The position numbers were made by a program, and so were the translations under genes. Positions 35,302-43,038 of a stretch of 64,000 nucleotides of DNA are shown here, in pieces. Each line of letters starts with the position of its first letter. Position 1 is the stretch's first letter. The notes beneath the pieces are model-generated. The model had not been told where the DNA came from. It made no database searches and saw only the letters and a program-made list of their open reading frames with translations. Source of the DNA: Promethearchaeota archaeon (GTDB lineage Archaea > Asgardarchaeota > Lokiarchaeia > Sigyniarchaeales > SOKP01); contig JAHPZA010000009.1 in NCBI GenBank assembly GCA_019058445.1, positions 496,001-560,000 on the forward strand, read 5' to 3'.

Positions 35302-36984
35302 ATGAAATTTCTGAATAAAAGAAATAAAACTTGTGGATTTATAGCTATATGTTTTGTTTTGATGCTATCCTACCAGATTGTATCAGTTACATCTCCAAAT
35401 GATTCCAAAACTATAAATACTCAGGAGAATCCCAAGATTTCTGCTCAAATAAGTGATACGGAATACGATTGGCTTAATAATTCTGGCTTTGACACTTCGG
35501 AATACTGGTATAGTCAAAATAATACTGATACTTTAAATCCAGATGTTAATGCTTCTATTAGTAATGGTTTTGCAGATTTCGAGATATTAGGAAATGTAGA
35601 CACTAAAATAATTGATGATCCCCTTAATGATGGTACTTGGCATGCATTTACTTATAGCAATTTTCGACTACCAGAGGATTATGGTATTGATTCAAGAGGT
35701 TGTTGGGTTACACACGAATGGGATGAAGATGAAGATCAGACTCATAATTATCCTATTATCCATTGGAAAAAAAACGTTAGCATGGGATTTGATATGTCAG
35801 ATTATAATATTACTTCTGCATCTCTTGAGGTAATGTTTAATGCATCTGTTGGTACTAATGTAGATACTGAGAATGATGATGATTCAGGGGGCAGTGGGAA
35901 TTGGCAATATTCTATTGGTGATTTTGTAGAATTTTATGTAGAACTTTCAGATATATATGGTACTAATCCATATAGAGTGCGATATAATAAAACTTATAAT
36001 CTAGGGCAAGATGGTATTTCACCACAAATAACTACTATCGAAGAAAAGCCAATTGAACCACAAGGTGATGAGGATGACTTAATTAGTGCCTTGAATTCAG
36101 CTTTTGAGGGCAGTCCTGGTCATTCTAACTTTAATATCACTTTAGGAATAACTATTTATTGTGAAGATAATGATCCGAATATAGATGTGGACACATATGA
36201 TCCATTAATCATTAGATCATGTAATTTATCATTTACTTACGAGAAATTAATTGATGAATTCAATTCTATATCTTGGAATCAAGATGCCAATAAACTTAGT
36301 GATCTTAGCCCTGGAAATGATACTAGTGTTGTAGCAACGGAAGCAAATCTTAAATTTAAATATACTATTGATAAAAATTGGACAACAAATACAGGTTCTC
36401 AGAATTCTGAAATCAATATATATTTAAATAGAAATCCTTACCCAATACCAATAAAATTAATTCATGTTAATGTGTCTGATTTTGAACAAGAAGCGGATTT
36501 AAATCTTATTCCTCCAGTGGATAGTGTAAATCTTTCAATTGAAATTTTAATTAAAGATGATTTTGGGCTTGATGATATTATTACAATATCAATTGATAAT
36601 GTTACCCTTGACATTTCTTATATAATCTATTTTGACATTCCTCACTCAGGAGGAGATGGTGGCGGAGGTGGAACTAAAATTATACGTGGTGAAGATTATA
36701 CACCGATTGTTATCGGATTAGTTGCAGGGATTATTGGTCTTATCGCGGTATTCGGAGCATATCAGGCACACTTTAAACATCCGTTAATGGTAAGAAAAAT
36801 TAGAAAACTCAAGAAAAAAATCAAGAAGGGAAAAACTCTGAAATCGTTAGCAGTAAATCCGAGAGAAGAAATTATTCGAGATAATTTTAAAGCAAAAACA
36901 CGGCAAGCATTAGATGAAGAATTTTTGCAGCCTGAAGTTTTAGGAAAAATGAATAAAATAAAAGAACAAGGAGGAGGGAAATAA
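35302..36984 (+). CDS. Type I surface membrane protein with cytosolic basic tail
   Basis: A 560-residue secreted and membrane-anchored protein. Residues 10-30 form a signal sequence (CGFIAICFVLMLSYQIVS). The large ectodomain (about 50-455) is Asp/Asn/Ser-rich and beta-strand-like. A glycine hinge (SGGDGGGGGTK) precedes one membrane helix (YTPIVIGLVAGIIGLIAVFG, about 470-490). A cytosolic tail of about 70 residues follows, strongly basic at first (RKIRKLKKKIKKGK). I do not recognise the ectodomain family. The next gene starts immediately after its TAA with no gap, so its cytosolic longin-like product is a likely binding partner of the tail. Confidence 0.75.
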   Translation: MKFLNKRNKTCGFIAICFVLMLSYQIVSVTSPNDSKTINTQENPKISAQISDTEYDWLNNSGFDTSEYWYSQNNTDTLNPDVNASISNGFADFEILGNVDTKIIDDPLNDGTWHAFTYSNFRLPEDYGIDSRGCWVTHEWDEDEDQTHNYPIIHWKKNVSMGFDMSDYNITSASLEVMFNASVGTNVDTENDDDSGGSGNWQYSIGDFVEFYVELSDIYGTNPYRVRYNKTYNLGQDGISPQITTIEEKPIEPQGDEDDLISALNSAFEGSPGHSNFNITLGITIYCEDNDPNIDVDTYDPLIIRSCNLSFTYEKLIDEFNSISWNQDANKLSDLSPGNDTSVVATEANLKFKYTIDKNWTTNTGSQNSEINIYLNRNPYPIPIKLIHVNVSDFEQEADLNLIPPVDSVNLSIEILIKDDFGLDDIITISIDNVTLDISYIIYFDIPHSGGDGGGGGTKIIRGEDYTPIVIGLVAGIIGLIAVFGAYQAHFKHPLMVRKIRKLKKKIKKGKTLKSLAVNPREEIIRDNFKAKTRQALDEEFLQPEVLGKMNKIKEQGGGK

Positions 36985-38103
36985 ATGCCTCAAGGGATCG
37001 TAATAACCAAATGGACACATGATAAGGGGATGATTGTTGATACGAAATACCCTGAAACTATTGAAGTTGATTTGGATGATATGATGCGGGTATTCTATGC
37101 GCATGTTGTAGGTGCTGGAGCAGGGGGAGATGTGTTAGTGAGGCTTGAAAAGGCGCGATCTAATGTGTCAAGTCATTTTACCGGAATGGATGCTAAAGTA
37201 CCTTACTTAGTTAATTTGATGCTAGAGATAGGAGAAGATCCCGATATGTACGGTGAAGCGGTTATTAAAGAAATTAATGAAAATATTATAAAATATCTTG
37301 ATCAAATGACGGGAACAGATGTTAATAAAGACTATAGCACTAAGAAGACCTTAAAAGAATACCTAAAAAATGCCTTATTTCTTTTGGATCGTTTAAAAAA
37401 TATGACAAGAGAGCAGCGGTTAGCTCAAATTTATAGTAGCAAAAAATCGCGGTCAATTTTAGAGATATTACATCAACAAGCGTATTCTAGAAGAGAGTTG
37501 CAAAACATCTTAGAAGAAAAATTAGGAGCATTTGTATCCAATATTGAATATACACTGGATCCATTCATTAAAACTAATCTCGTGAAACAGGATTGGATTG
37601 AGGGATTTTCGGATATCTTCTTATTTCTAATTTCAGATTTTACTCTTTTTAGAAAACCGGCAGATAATACACTTAAGAATGCGAGAAAAAATGTACCAAG
37701 TCCAGATTTAGCTAAAACATATCGTGAAGAAGTGGGTAAATTCTTCTCAACTTATCAACCAACAATTATAGATAGTGTAAATATTGCGCTTAATTTGCTA
37801 AATCCCGATAAATACGATTTCATCGTACTATTACGAGAACGAGCATATCCTTTGAATAAATTGCCAAAAAGTCCTGCTGATAGTTTCTTAGATACTAGAG
37901 CACTTTTAGAATCATTAGCAAAGGATCAAATTATAAAGATTATAAAAGATAAAAGAGATATTGAGTGGGTTTTTTTATTCACTGATGTTTCAGCTGAAAC
38001 CTTTTATCCGGAATACATGCTTGAGAATATTCGAGCAGCGCCCTTAAAAAAAGAGATAGCAATTAAGCATTTAGAATTACTTGAAGTAGCATACCAGAAA
38101 TAA
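36985..38103 (+). CDS. Longin-like N-terminal domain protein coupled to the surface protein
   Basis: A 372-residue cytosolic protein. Residues 1-100 (GIVITKWTHDKGMIVDTKYP, then DVLVRLEKARSNVSSHFTGM) look like a longin/profilin-like sensory or GTPase-adaptor fold. The middle (about 115-240) is helical, and about 250-370 contains a winged-helix-like or mixed domain ending ILE-LLEVAYQK. A strong GGAGGAGGG SD lies within the end of the preceding gene, and its ATG directly follows that stop. The pair therefore encodes one membrane-spanning module with a cytosolic adaptor. The function is unknown, and I did not find a paralogue of this pair elsewhere in the window. Confidence 0.6.
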   Translation: MPQGIVITKWTHDKGMIVDTKYPETIEVDLDDMMRVFYAHVVGAGAGGDVLVRLEKARSNVSSHFTGMDAKVPYLVNLMLEIGEDPDMYGEAVIKEINENIIKYLDQMTGTDVNKDYSTKKTLKEYLKNALFLLDRLKNMTREQRLAQIYSSKKSRSILEILHQQAYSRRELQNILEEKLGAFVSNIEYTLDPFIKTNLVKQDWIEGFSDIFLFLISDFTLFRKPADNTLKNARKNVPSPDLAKTYREEVGKFFSTYQPTIIDSVNIALNLLNPDKYDFIVLLRERAYPLNKLPKSPADSFLDTRALLESLAKDQIIKIIKDKRDIEWVFLFTDVSAETFYPEYMLENIRAAPLKKEIAIKHLELLEVAYQK

Positions 38104-38161
38104 GAATTAATACATTTTTTTATAATTCTACTTTTTAACCTTTTTTGTTCTAACTAGTTTA

Positions 38162-39316
38162 TTAAAATAATACAGGATTGGTAATTCCAAGATATTTATC
38201 AATTACTTCTAAAATATCTTCTTTTGTTCCCATATAAGCAAATAATTGATGTGTTGCTTTTCCATGAGACAACGTCCCTTGAGTTTCAAATTGATTTAGT
38301 TGGAGCTCTATTTCTCCAAAATTTAAAAATAATTTATCTGGAGTTTCTGAGTTGTAAGATTGAATCACACCAATTTCAGAGTCCGGATGATCTCGTGAAA
38401 CGTCAAAACAATTCTCTTGCGATTTTGGGACATCATCAGATAATTTAACTAATAATCCCCAATCTTCAGTTTCGGGAATATCCAACACATACCCTATTTT
38501 TGCTTGCATAGTATAATCAATGTCTTCAGGACGGATGGCTAATTTGTATATGTCATAGACATCAATTTTAAAGGCCACATAATCTTCTCCAATTATCAAT
38601 CGATCGTGAGGTATTGTTCGAAAATATGACAGTGGTTTAGGATTTGGATTTGTTGGTATTAACACCGTTCCAGGATTATAGGGACCTCCACTGATGATTT
38701 GAGTTAATGTCCAACCATTAACATTTAGATTTGTACTCTTTAACTTGCATTCTTCAATGTATTCAATTCCACAATAAGGAATACCAATAGAATATCGTTC
38801 TTTTATGAGAGAAATTTTTCTTATTATTTCCCCATCATACTGCTCTTTAGTTCTTTGATTTGTTAAAGAAATTTTACTAGACACTGAACAAAAAGCATTT
38901 GATTTGTTTTCTAAAATATAATCAGCTGGATCAAGACCCTCTGGACAAAACCATTCTTCCCAAGTTTCAGGTTTTTTGTAAAAAAAATATCTTTCAGGAC
39001 TTATCCAAAATCTATCTCCTCCAATGTTCCACTCATTTTTCTCAATCACATCTTTTATATTTGGCGCAGTCCATAATAAATTATAACAATCTCTTTTAGG
39101 AAACACCCCTAGAACTCGACCACCATATATTGAAATAATTATTGAAGCTTCACCAAACTCCATTTCAACGATATTCGTACTCTTCCCTATTTTATTTAAT
39201 AAATCACTTTTGGTATTATAACTCATGGCTAATACTTTTCCTTTAGTTATTTTATTATAATATTCATTAGAAGTTTTGATTTTATTAAATTTAATAATTA
39301 ACTCTGAAAATTTCAA
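38162..39316 (-). CDS. Galactose mutarotase-like/DUF4380-type beta-sandwich protein
   Basis: A 384-residue protein with a weak resemblance to the mutarotase-like superfamily. It has IYGGRVLGVFPKRDCYNLLW near the N-terminus, IGGDRFWISPERYFFYKKP, a central HDRLIIGEDYVAFKIDVYD and a late FNF/LQLNQFETQGTLSHG. The pattern of GGR, an early LLW and GGDRxW is seen in carbohydrate-binding DUF families of this fold. No catalytic pair can be identified with confidence. Translation probably starts at TTG 39316 (MKFSELIIKFNKIK), downstream of GGTAAAT; ATG at residue 31 is an alternative. It is convergent with the longin-like gene. Confidence 0.45.
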   Translation of the reverse strand: MKFSELIIKFNKIKTSNEYYNKITKGKVLAMSYNTKSDLLNKIGKSTNIVEMEFGEASIIISIYGGRVLGVFPKRDCYNLLWTAPNIKDVIEKNEWNIGGDRFWISPERYFFYKKPETWEEWFCPEGLDPADYILENKSNAFCSVSSKISLTNQRTKEQYDGEIIRKISLIKERYSIGIPYCGIEYIEECKLKSTNLNVNGWTLTQIISGGPYNPGTVLIPTNPNPKPLSYFRTIPHDRLIIGEDYVAFKIDVYDIYKLAIRPEDIDYTMQAKIGYVLDIPETEDWGLLVKLSDDVPKSQENCFDVSRDHPDSEIGVIQSYNSETPDKLFLNFGEIELQLNQFETQGTLSHGKATHQLFAYMGTKEDILEVIDKYLGITNPVLF

Positions 39317-39420
39317 ACTTATTATTTACCAAGAAAACTAATAATTTTTATATTTTATTGACATTTAAAATATAGATTAAGATTTTTACTCTATTATCAT
39401 AAGAACTAAATAAAAAAGAA

Positions 39421-39798
39421 GTGAAAAATCTGCCTAAAGTTGTACATTTTGAAATTAATGTTGATGATCCAAAAAGAGCAATTAAATTCTATGAAAAAAC
39501 ATTCGGATGGGAATTCACCAAATGGGAAGGCCCTATGAACTATTGGTTAATTAAAACAGGAGAAGATTCCGAACAAGGGATAAATGGAGGTTTAATGAAA
39601 AGACAGGAACCTGAAGCTTCAGTCCAAAATGCTATTGATGTATCGTCTGTTGATGAATATATTAATAAAATTGAAGCATATGGTGGAAAGATTTATGCTC
39701 CTAAAATGCCTATCCCTGGAGTAGGTTGGGTTGCTGGATTTATGGATACAGAGGGAAATAAATTTACGATCATTCAAAGCGATGAGACTGTAAAATAA
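39421..39798 (+). CDS. VOC/glyoxalase-family protein
   Basis: A 125-residue vicinal-oxygen-chelate protein with the two beta-alpha-beta-beta-beta modules of the glyoxalase/dioxygenase superfamily. The N-terminus VVHFEINVDDPKRAIKFYEKTFGW is typical of the GlxI-like VOC subgroup, the second half contains YINKIEAYGGKIYAPKMP and the end reads TEGNKFTIIQSD. The metal-site His is in the first strand (HFEI) and the Glu is in the last strand region. GTG 39421 is the start. It stands alone with no coupled partner; the substrate is unknown. Confidence 0.85.
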   Translation: MKNLPKVVHFEINVDDPKRAIKFYEKTFGWEFTKWEGPMNYWLIKTGEDSEQGINGGLMKRQEPEASVQNAIDVSSVDEYINKIEAYGGKIYAPKMPIPGVGWVAGFMDTEGNKFTIIQSDETVK

Positions 39799-39833
39799 TG
39801 ACTAAAGATTCACGAAAAAATAAAAAGAAAAAT

Positions 39834-40544
39834 TTAGGTTGGTTTTAAACCTAAATAAAATAACGCTGCGCTTCCGATCATAGCAGACCTTATGACAATT
39901 AAAATTATCCCCGGAGAAAATAAACCATCTAAAATACCACCTGTCGTGTATACAAACGCTCCAATTGATAAGAACAAAAATTTTTTTCTTATTGCTCCCT
40001 TAGTCTGGATTGCTCTAATTAGAAAGCCAAATCCGAGAAAGATAATTATGGAAAGTAAAAATATCAATGCTAAAAAGTAAACTACGGAATCTTCAACCAA
40101 GTTATCATTTATTAAATCAGTGCCTGGTATAGTTGGATTCGCATAAGTCACTGAACCTGTTGGATCTAAGAAGAGGAACAGGTCAAAAATGATACCTAAA
40201 ATGATATATACCCCAACTATATACCATTTCTTCTGTGGAGTTAAAATTTCAGCAGCAATATACATGGCAAATATAACTACGCCTGGAAACCACATCCAAT
40301 TAACAATCCCGATAAAACCACTGCTATTATCTACATTTCTTCCTGTTAAGAGAATATGGGCAAAGTCAAGAAAATCTCCAAAATAGATAAGCCCAGCAAA
40401 GAAATAGGTTAAACCTAGATATAAAAGCAGATCCGCATCTATTTTTTTTCCACGATAGATAAAAAAAAGTCCTATTAAACATGTTAAAACAAAAACTCCC
40501 GTCGCTGTAATCCCATTTAACCATCCTACATACGATAGAGCTAT
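39834..40544 (-). CDS. Polytopic membrane protein, probably starting at ATA
   Basis: A predicted seven-helix-like membrane protein. The only in-frame normal start, ATG 40295, would give 153 residues. The same frame stays open 83 codons further upstream, encoding convincing membrane protein (ALSYVGWLNGITATGVFVLT, LLLYLGLTYFFAGLIYFGDF). In front of it lies AAAAAGGTG, seven nt, then ATA GCT CTA TCG. With ATA as start the protein is 236 residues, MALSYVGWLNGI at the N-terminus, and gains about three membrane helices. I do not recognise the family. It is the cleanest of the apparent near-cognate starts because no alternative upstream codon exists. Confidence 0.7.
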   Translation of the reverse strand: MALSYVGWLNGITATGVFVLTCLIGLFFIYRGKKIDADLLLYLGLTYFFAGLIYFGDFLDFAHILLTGRNVDNSSGFIGIVNWMWFPGVVIFAMYIAAEILTPQKKWYIVGVYIILGIIFDLFLFLDPTGSVTYANPTIPGTDLINDNLVEDSVVYFLALIFLLSIIIFLGFGFLIRAIQTKGAIRKKFLFLSIGAFVYTTGGILDGLFSPGIILIVIRSAMIGSAALFYLGLKPT

Positions 40545-40555
40545 ATCATCTCACC
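40542..40555 (-). promoter_or_regulatory. GGTG SD, 7-nt spacer and ATA initiation site
   Basis: On the minus strand GGTG (40555-40552) is followed by AGATGAT and then ATA (40544-40542), in frame with the downstream membrane-protein ORF. An ATG overlapping the spacer is in another frame and reads ATG ATA TAG, a two-codon dead end. This spacing matches those at 24901 and 32691. Confidence 0.55.
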
Positions 40556-40748
40556 TTTTTAAGTTAATTCCATAAATTTTTACAATTATATGTAAGGTTA
40601 CCTTTTTATAAATTTAAATCTTTTTCACATGAGCAATTAATTAGTCTATTTGAAAAAAAATTGTTTGAGAAATTATAAATTCTTAGCAGATTATTTCTAT
40701 GTAATTTTTTTAAGAGTTCTAGAAAACAGATAAAATCTCATACCATTA

Positions 40749-41534
40749 TTAATTCTTTTCACTTATTATATTTTTATTGTGTAATTTCTTAATAGTCAAG
40801 GATAATGTCTCATCGAATTCTTCACCCTCAACCACACATTTAAAAGAAAGATCCTCAGAATGAAATAATTCTGTAAAATATCCAAACCAATAATTGCTAT
40901 AACGTTTATTTTGATGGTGTTTGAATATCATATGGTATTGATCCTCACTTTCTTTTTTCACATCAATAAAATAGAAATAATTAGCAACAATCCAAAATTT
41001 TTGGATCGCATTAACTATCTCCTCTAATGATAGATTTCGTATCGGTTTTCCTGTACACCATAAGATTACATCGAGAGCAATATTACGCTTCTGGGGTTTG
41101 GCCAAACTTTCTTTAGGAGTTTCTGCTGCTGTAAGAAGTTGGTTAAATGTAGTTTTCCCAATAAGCATCATTTTCATTTCACCTCGGGCTCTACACCATA
41201 AGTCCAATTCTTCTGATTTAAGATGATTTCTTTCGGAATATAAAATATTTATGGTTTCTTCCATATTTCTTATCATCGATCTGGATTCGGTTTTATAATT
41301 CTCAAGAATTGCTTGCACATCCGGAGATATTGAATATAGATCGTTATAGATTTGAATTGCTTCCTCAATTATGCTTGAGATAGTTTTACCCTCATCCTTA
41401 TAAACATCAATGATTTCTCTCGTTTCATCAGAGACTTTTACATATATACTTTTTTCCTTACTTTCTCTTTCTCTAATCTCGGTAGTATCAGATTCCTGAT
41501 CTCCTTCAGCAACTTTTTCTTCTTTTCTTGACAT
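40749..41534 (-). CDS. Ribbon-helix-helix N-terminal protein with unknown C-terminal domain
   Basis: A 261-residue protein. Residues about 32-80 (SIYVKVSDETREIIDVYKDE, then KTISSIIEEAIQIYNDLYS) match a ribbon-helix-helix DNA-binding fold, usually a dimeric repressor. The rest (about 85-261) contains an Arg-Gly-Glu-Met-rich segment (WCRARGEMKMMLIGKTTFNQ) and a C-terminal module rich in aromatic residues (HHQNKRYSNYWFGYFTELFH). ATG 41534 (MSRKEEK) is preferred over ATG 41546. It is divergent from the NfeD/flotillin unit and could regulate it, with repeated TTATATAAT elements between the two genes as possible operators. Confidence 0.6.
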   Translation of the reverse strand: MSRKEEKVAEGDQESDTTEIRERESKEKSIYVKVSDETREIIDVYKDEGKTISSIIEEAIQIYNDLYSISPDVQAILENYKTESRSMIRNMEETINILYSERNHLKSEELDLWCRARGEMKMMLIGKTTFNQLLTAAETPKESLAKPQKRNIALDVILWCTGKPIRNLSLEEIVNAIQKFWIVANYFYFIDVKKESEDQYHMIFKHHQNKRYSNYWFGYFTELFHSEDLSFKCVVEGEEFDETLSLTIKKLHNKNIISEKN

Positions 41535-41546
41535 AAAAATCAGCAT

Positions 41547-41874
41547 TATGGTCTAAAATATCCCTTCTTAAAAGATTATTGATAAATAAATTTTATATAA
41601 TCTTATATAATTGCATTATGATATCTTCATTTTAATATTAAATTGAATTTTTTTGATTTTTTCTTCTATATTATATAAGAATATATACATATATATAAAT
41701 ATATATTCTGCTAAAAAGCGTTAATCTGGATTAAATTGATTCCGTCTAACTAATCGCAACCTTTAAATATATAATTATATATAATTTTAATAAGGTTAAA
41801 TATAAAAAGATATATGGATATATTAAATATCCTTAAAAAATATAAAAAAAAATAACAAATAAAAAGCCAAAAAA
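41547..41874. promoter_or_regulatory. Divergent AT-rich promoter region with TTATATAAT repeats
   Basis: A 328-nt gap between the RHH gene (minus) and the NfeD-like gene (plus), almost entirely A and T. Two direct copies of TTATATAAT start at 41593 and 41603 (10-bp spacing, one helical turn). A related TTATATAAG starts at 41671 in a run of TATATA. Direct repeats at helical spacing are typical RHH operators, but they also resemble TATA boxes, so the repeats could be promoter elements. TATA-like sequence near 41770-41790 fits the promoter of the NfeD gene. Confidence 0.35.
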
Positions 41875-42723
41875 ATGAGAGTTTATGGTTTTTATTACTG
41901 GTCGTTCACAATCAGCACCAGCATAGTGATGACAATTCTCTCATTTTTTTATGAAGAAGCCATTTTTAATGTATTTTTTAATATTTGTTTAGGTTTATTC
42001 ATTGGCGGTATATTGATGGCCGTGGCTTCTATAATTCTAGCAGAAATGTCTGCTGAAAGTCAAGATACTAGTCAGATTGGCCATATAGATCATATAGATC
42101 ATTTCGACCATATAGACCACGTAGATCATTTCGACCATATAGACCACATAGATCATATAGATCATTTCGACCACGTAGATAATGTAGATCATCTTGACCA
42201 TGTAGATCATCTTGACCATGTGGATAATATAGATCACGTAGATCAAATGGAAGATAGTGATCACACTATTGATTCAAATGACTTAAGTGATACAACTCCT
42301 GCTCCTTTTATGTTATTATTCTCGACATTTTTATTAGTTTTTGGAATTTCGGGTATAATTTTATATTCTCTTACTTTCAGTTGGTTGAGATTTTTGATTT
42401 TTTTTATAACACCTCTCATAGCTTACTTTATTACACATTATCTCTCTGAAGGTTGGAAAAAAATTGCTAAATCAAGATACTACACTATTTCTTCAACCCA
42501 AAACCTTATAGGAATGCAGGGCGAAGTCATTTTAATGGTAGATTACAGGGGGGGGATTATTAAAATCCCCTCCACTACACCTTTGAAGTTTGAAAGAATG
42601 CATGTAAAACCAATAAAACCTGATTCTCAATTTGAAAAAGGAGAAATGGTTTATATTTGCGATGTAAAAAATGGCTTTTTATTGGTTGATAATAATAAAA
42701 GTTTAATTAAAAGGAGGGGATAA
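41875..42723 (+). CDS. NfeD-like membrane protein with an (H-x-D)18 repeat loop
   Basis: A 282-residue membrane protein. Two N-terminal helices (about 6-26 and 31-58) are followed by an exceptional loop, residues 70-123, made of 18 consecutive [HN]-[IFVL]-D triplets (16 His, 2 Asn). Two more helices (about 142-165 and 172-189) lead to a C-terminal OB-fold like that of NfeD proteins (NLIGMQGEVILMVDYRGGII to MVYICDVKNGFLLV). NfeD and flotillin genes are typical neighbours, and a flotillin gene follows here. The loop is a plausible divalent-metal-binding segment. The NfeD call rests on the OB domain and gene context; sequence similarity is moderate. Confidence 0.7.
   Translation: MRVYGFYYWSFTISTSIVMTILSFFYEEAIFNVFFNICLGLFIGGILMAVASIILAEMSAESQDTSQIGHIDHIDHFDHIDHVDHFDHIDHIDHIDHFDHVDNVDHLDHVDHLDHVDNIDHVDQMEDSDHTIDSNDLSDTTPAPFMLLFSTFLLVFGISGIILYSLTFSWLRFLIFFITPLIAYFITHYLSEGWKKIAKSRYYTISSTQNLIGMQGEVILMVDYRGGIIKIPSTTPLKFERMHVKPIKPDSQFEKGEMVYICDVKNGFLLVDNNKSLIKRRG
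42082..42243 (+). repeat. 9-nt coding tandem repeat, 18 units (His-x-Asp)
   Basis: Eighteen in-frame 9-nt units such as CATATAGAT, CATTTCGAC and CACGTAGAT encode [HN]xD. The middle codon varies between Ile, Val, Phe and Leu, while His and Asp are kept using both synonymous codons (CAT/CAC, GAT/GAC). Synonymous variation with conserved amino acids indicates that the repeat is maintained at the protein level and is not just recent slippage. Confidence 0.9.
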
Positions 42724-42730
42724 TGAAAGG

Positions 42731-42946
42731 ATGAGTGTAAGTGAAGTTGTATTAGAAAGAGAGGAAAAGAATAATAATGAGTCAAAGGATAATAATGATT
42801 ACGTAAAATTTAAAGAAAAAAATATTAAAACGGCGAAAATAGAAAAAAAAGTCATAGATGACTCTAAACTGATTGGTTTTATCCTCATTTATCTTCTAAT
42901 GATACTCACCATTATGACCTTTGCTTTACTGAGTTTATATTTCTAA
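42731..42946 (+). CDS. Small tail-anchored membrane protein
   Basis: A 71-residue protein: a charged N-terminal half (VVLEREEKNNNESKDNND, then KIEKKVIDD) and one C-terminal membrane helix (LIGFILIYLLMILTIMTFAL). A strong GGAGGGGAT SD overlaps the end of the NfeD-like gene and its ATG lies 8 nt after that stop, so it is cotranscribed with NfeD and probably flotillin. A small subunit or regulator of the NfeD/flotillin assembly is inference. A T-rich tract follows it (42962-42970). Confidence 0.65.
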   Translation: MSVSEVVLEREEKNNNESKDNNDYVKFKEKNIKTAKIEKKVIDDSKLIGFILIYLLMILTIMTFALLSLYF

Positions 42947-43038
42947 TAAATTCAAATTAAATTTTTTTTCAGATAAAAAAAAAAAAAAATAAAAATAAAA
43001 ATAAAAAAAACCAAATAAGGAGGTTATGAAAAAAGAAA

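Noticed and set aside
42082..42243. CRISPR-like or non-coding tandem array
   Set aside because: The 9-nt periodicity, open frame and synonymous variation show a coding repeat; there are no spacers.
42037..42264. Minus-strand ORF opposite the His-Asp repeat (Met/Ile/Tyr-rich)
   Set aside because: It is the shadow of the 9-nt coding repeat; the plus frame has conserved flanking domains.
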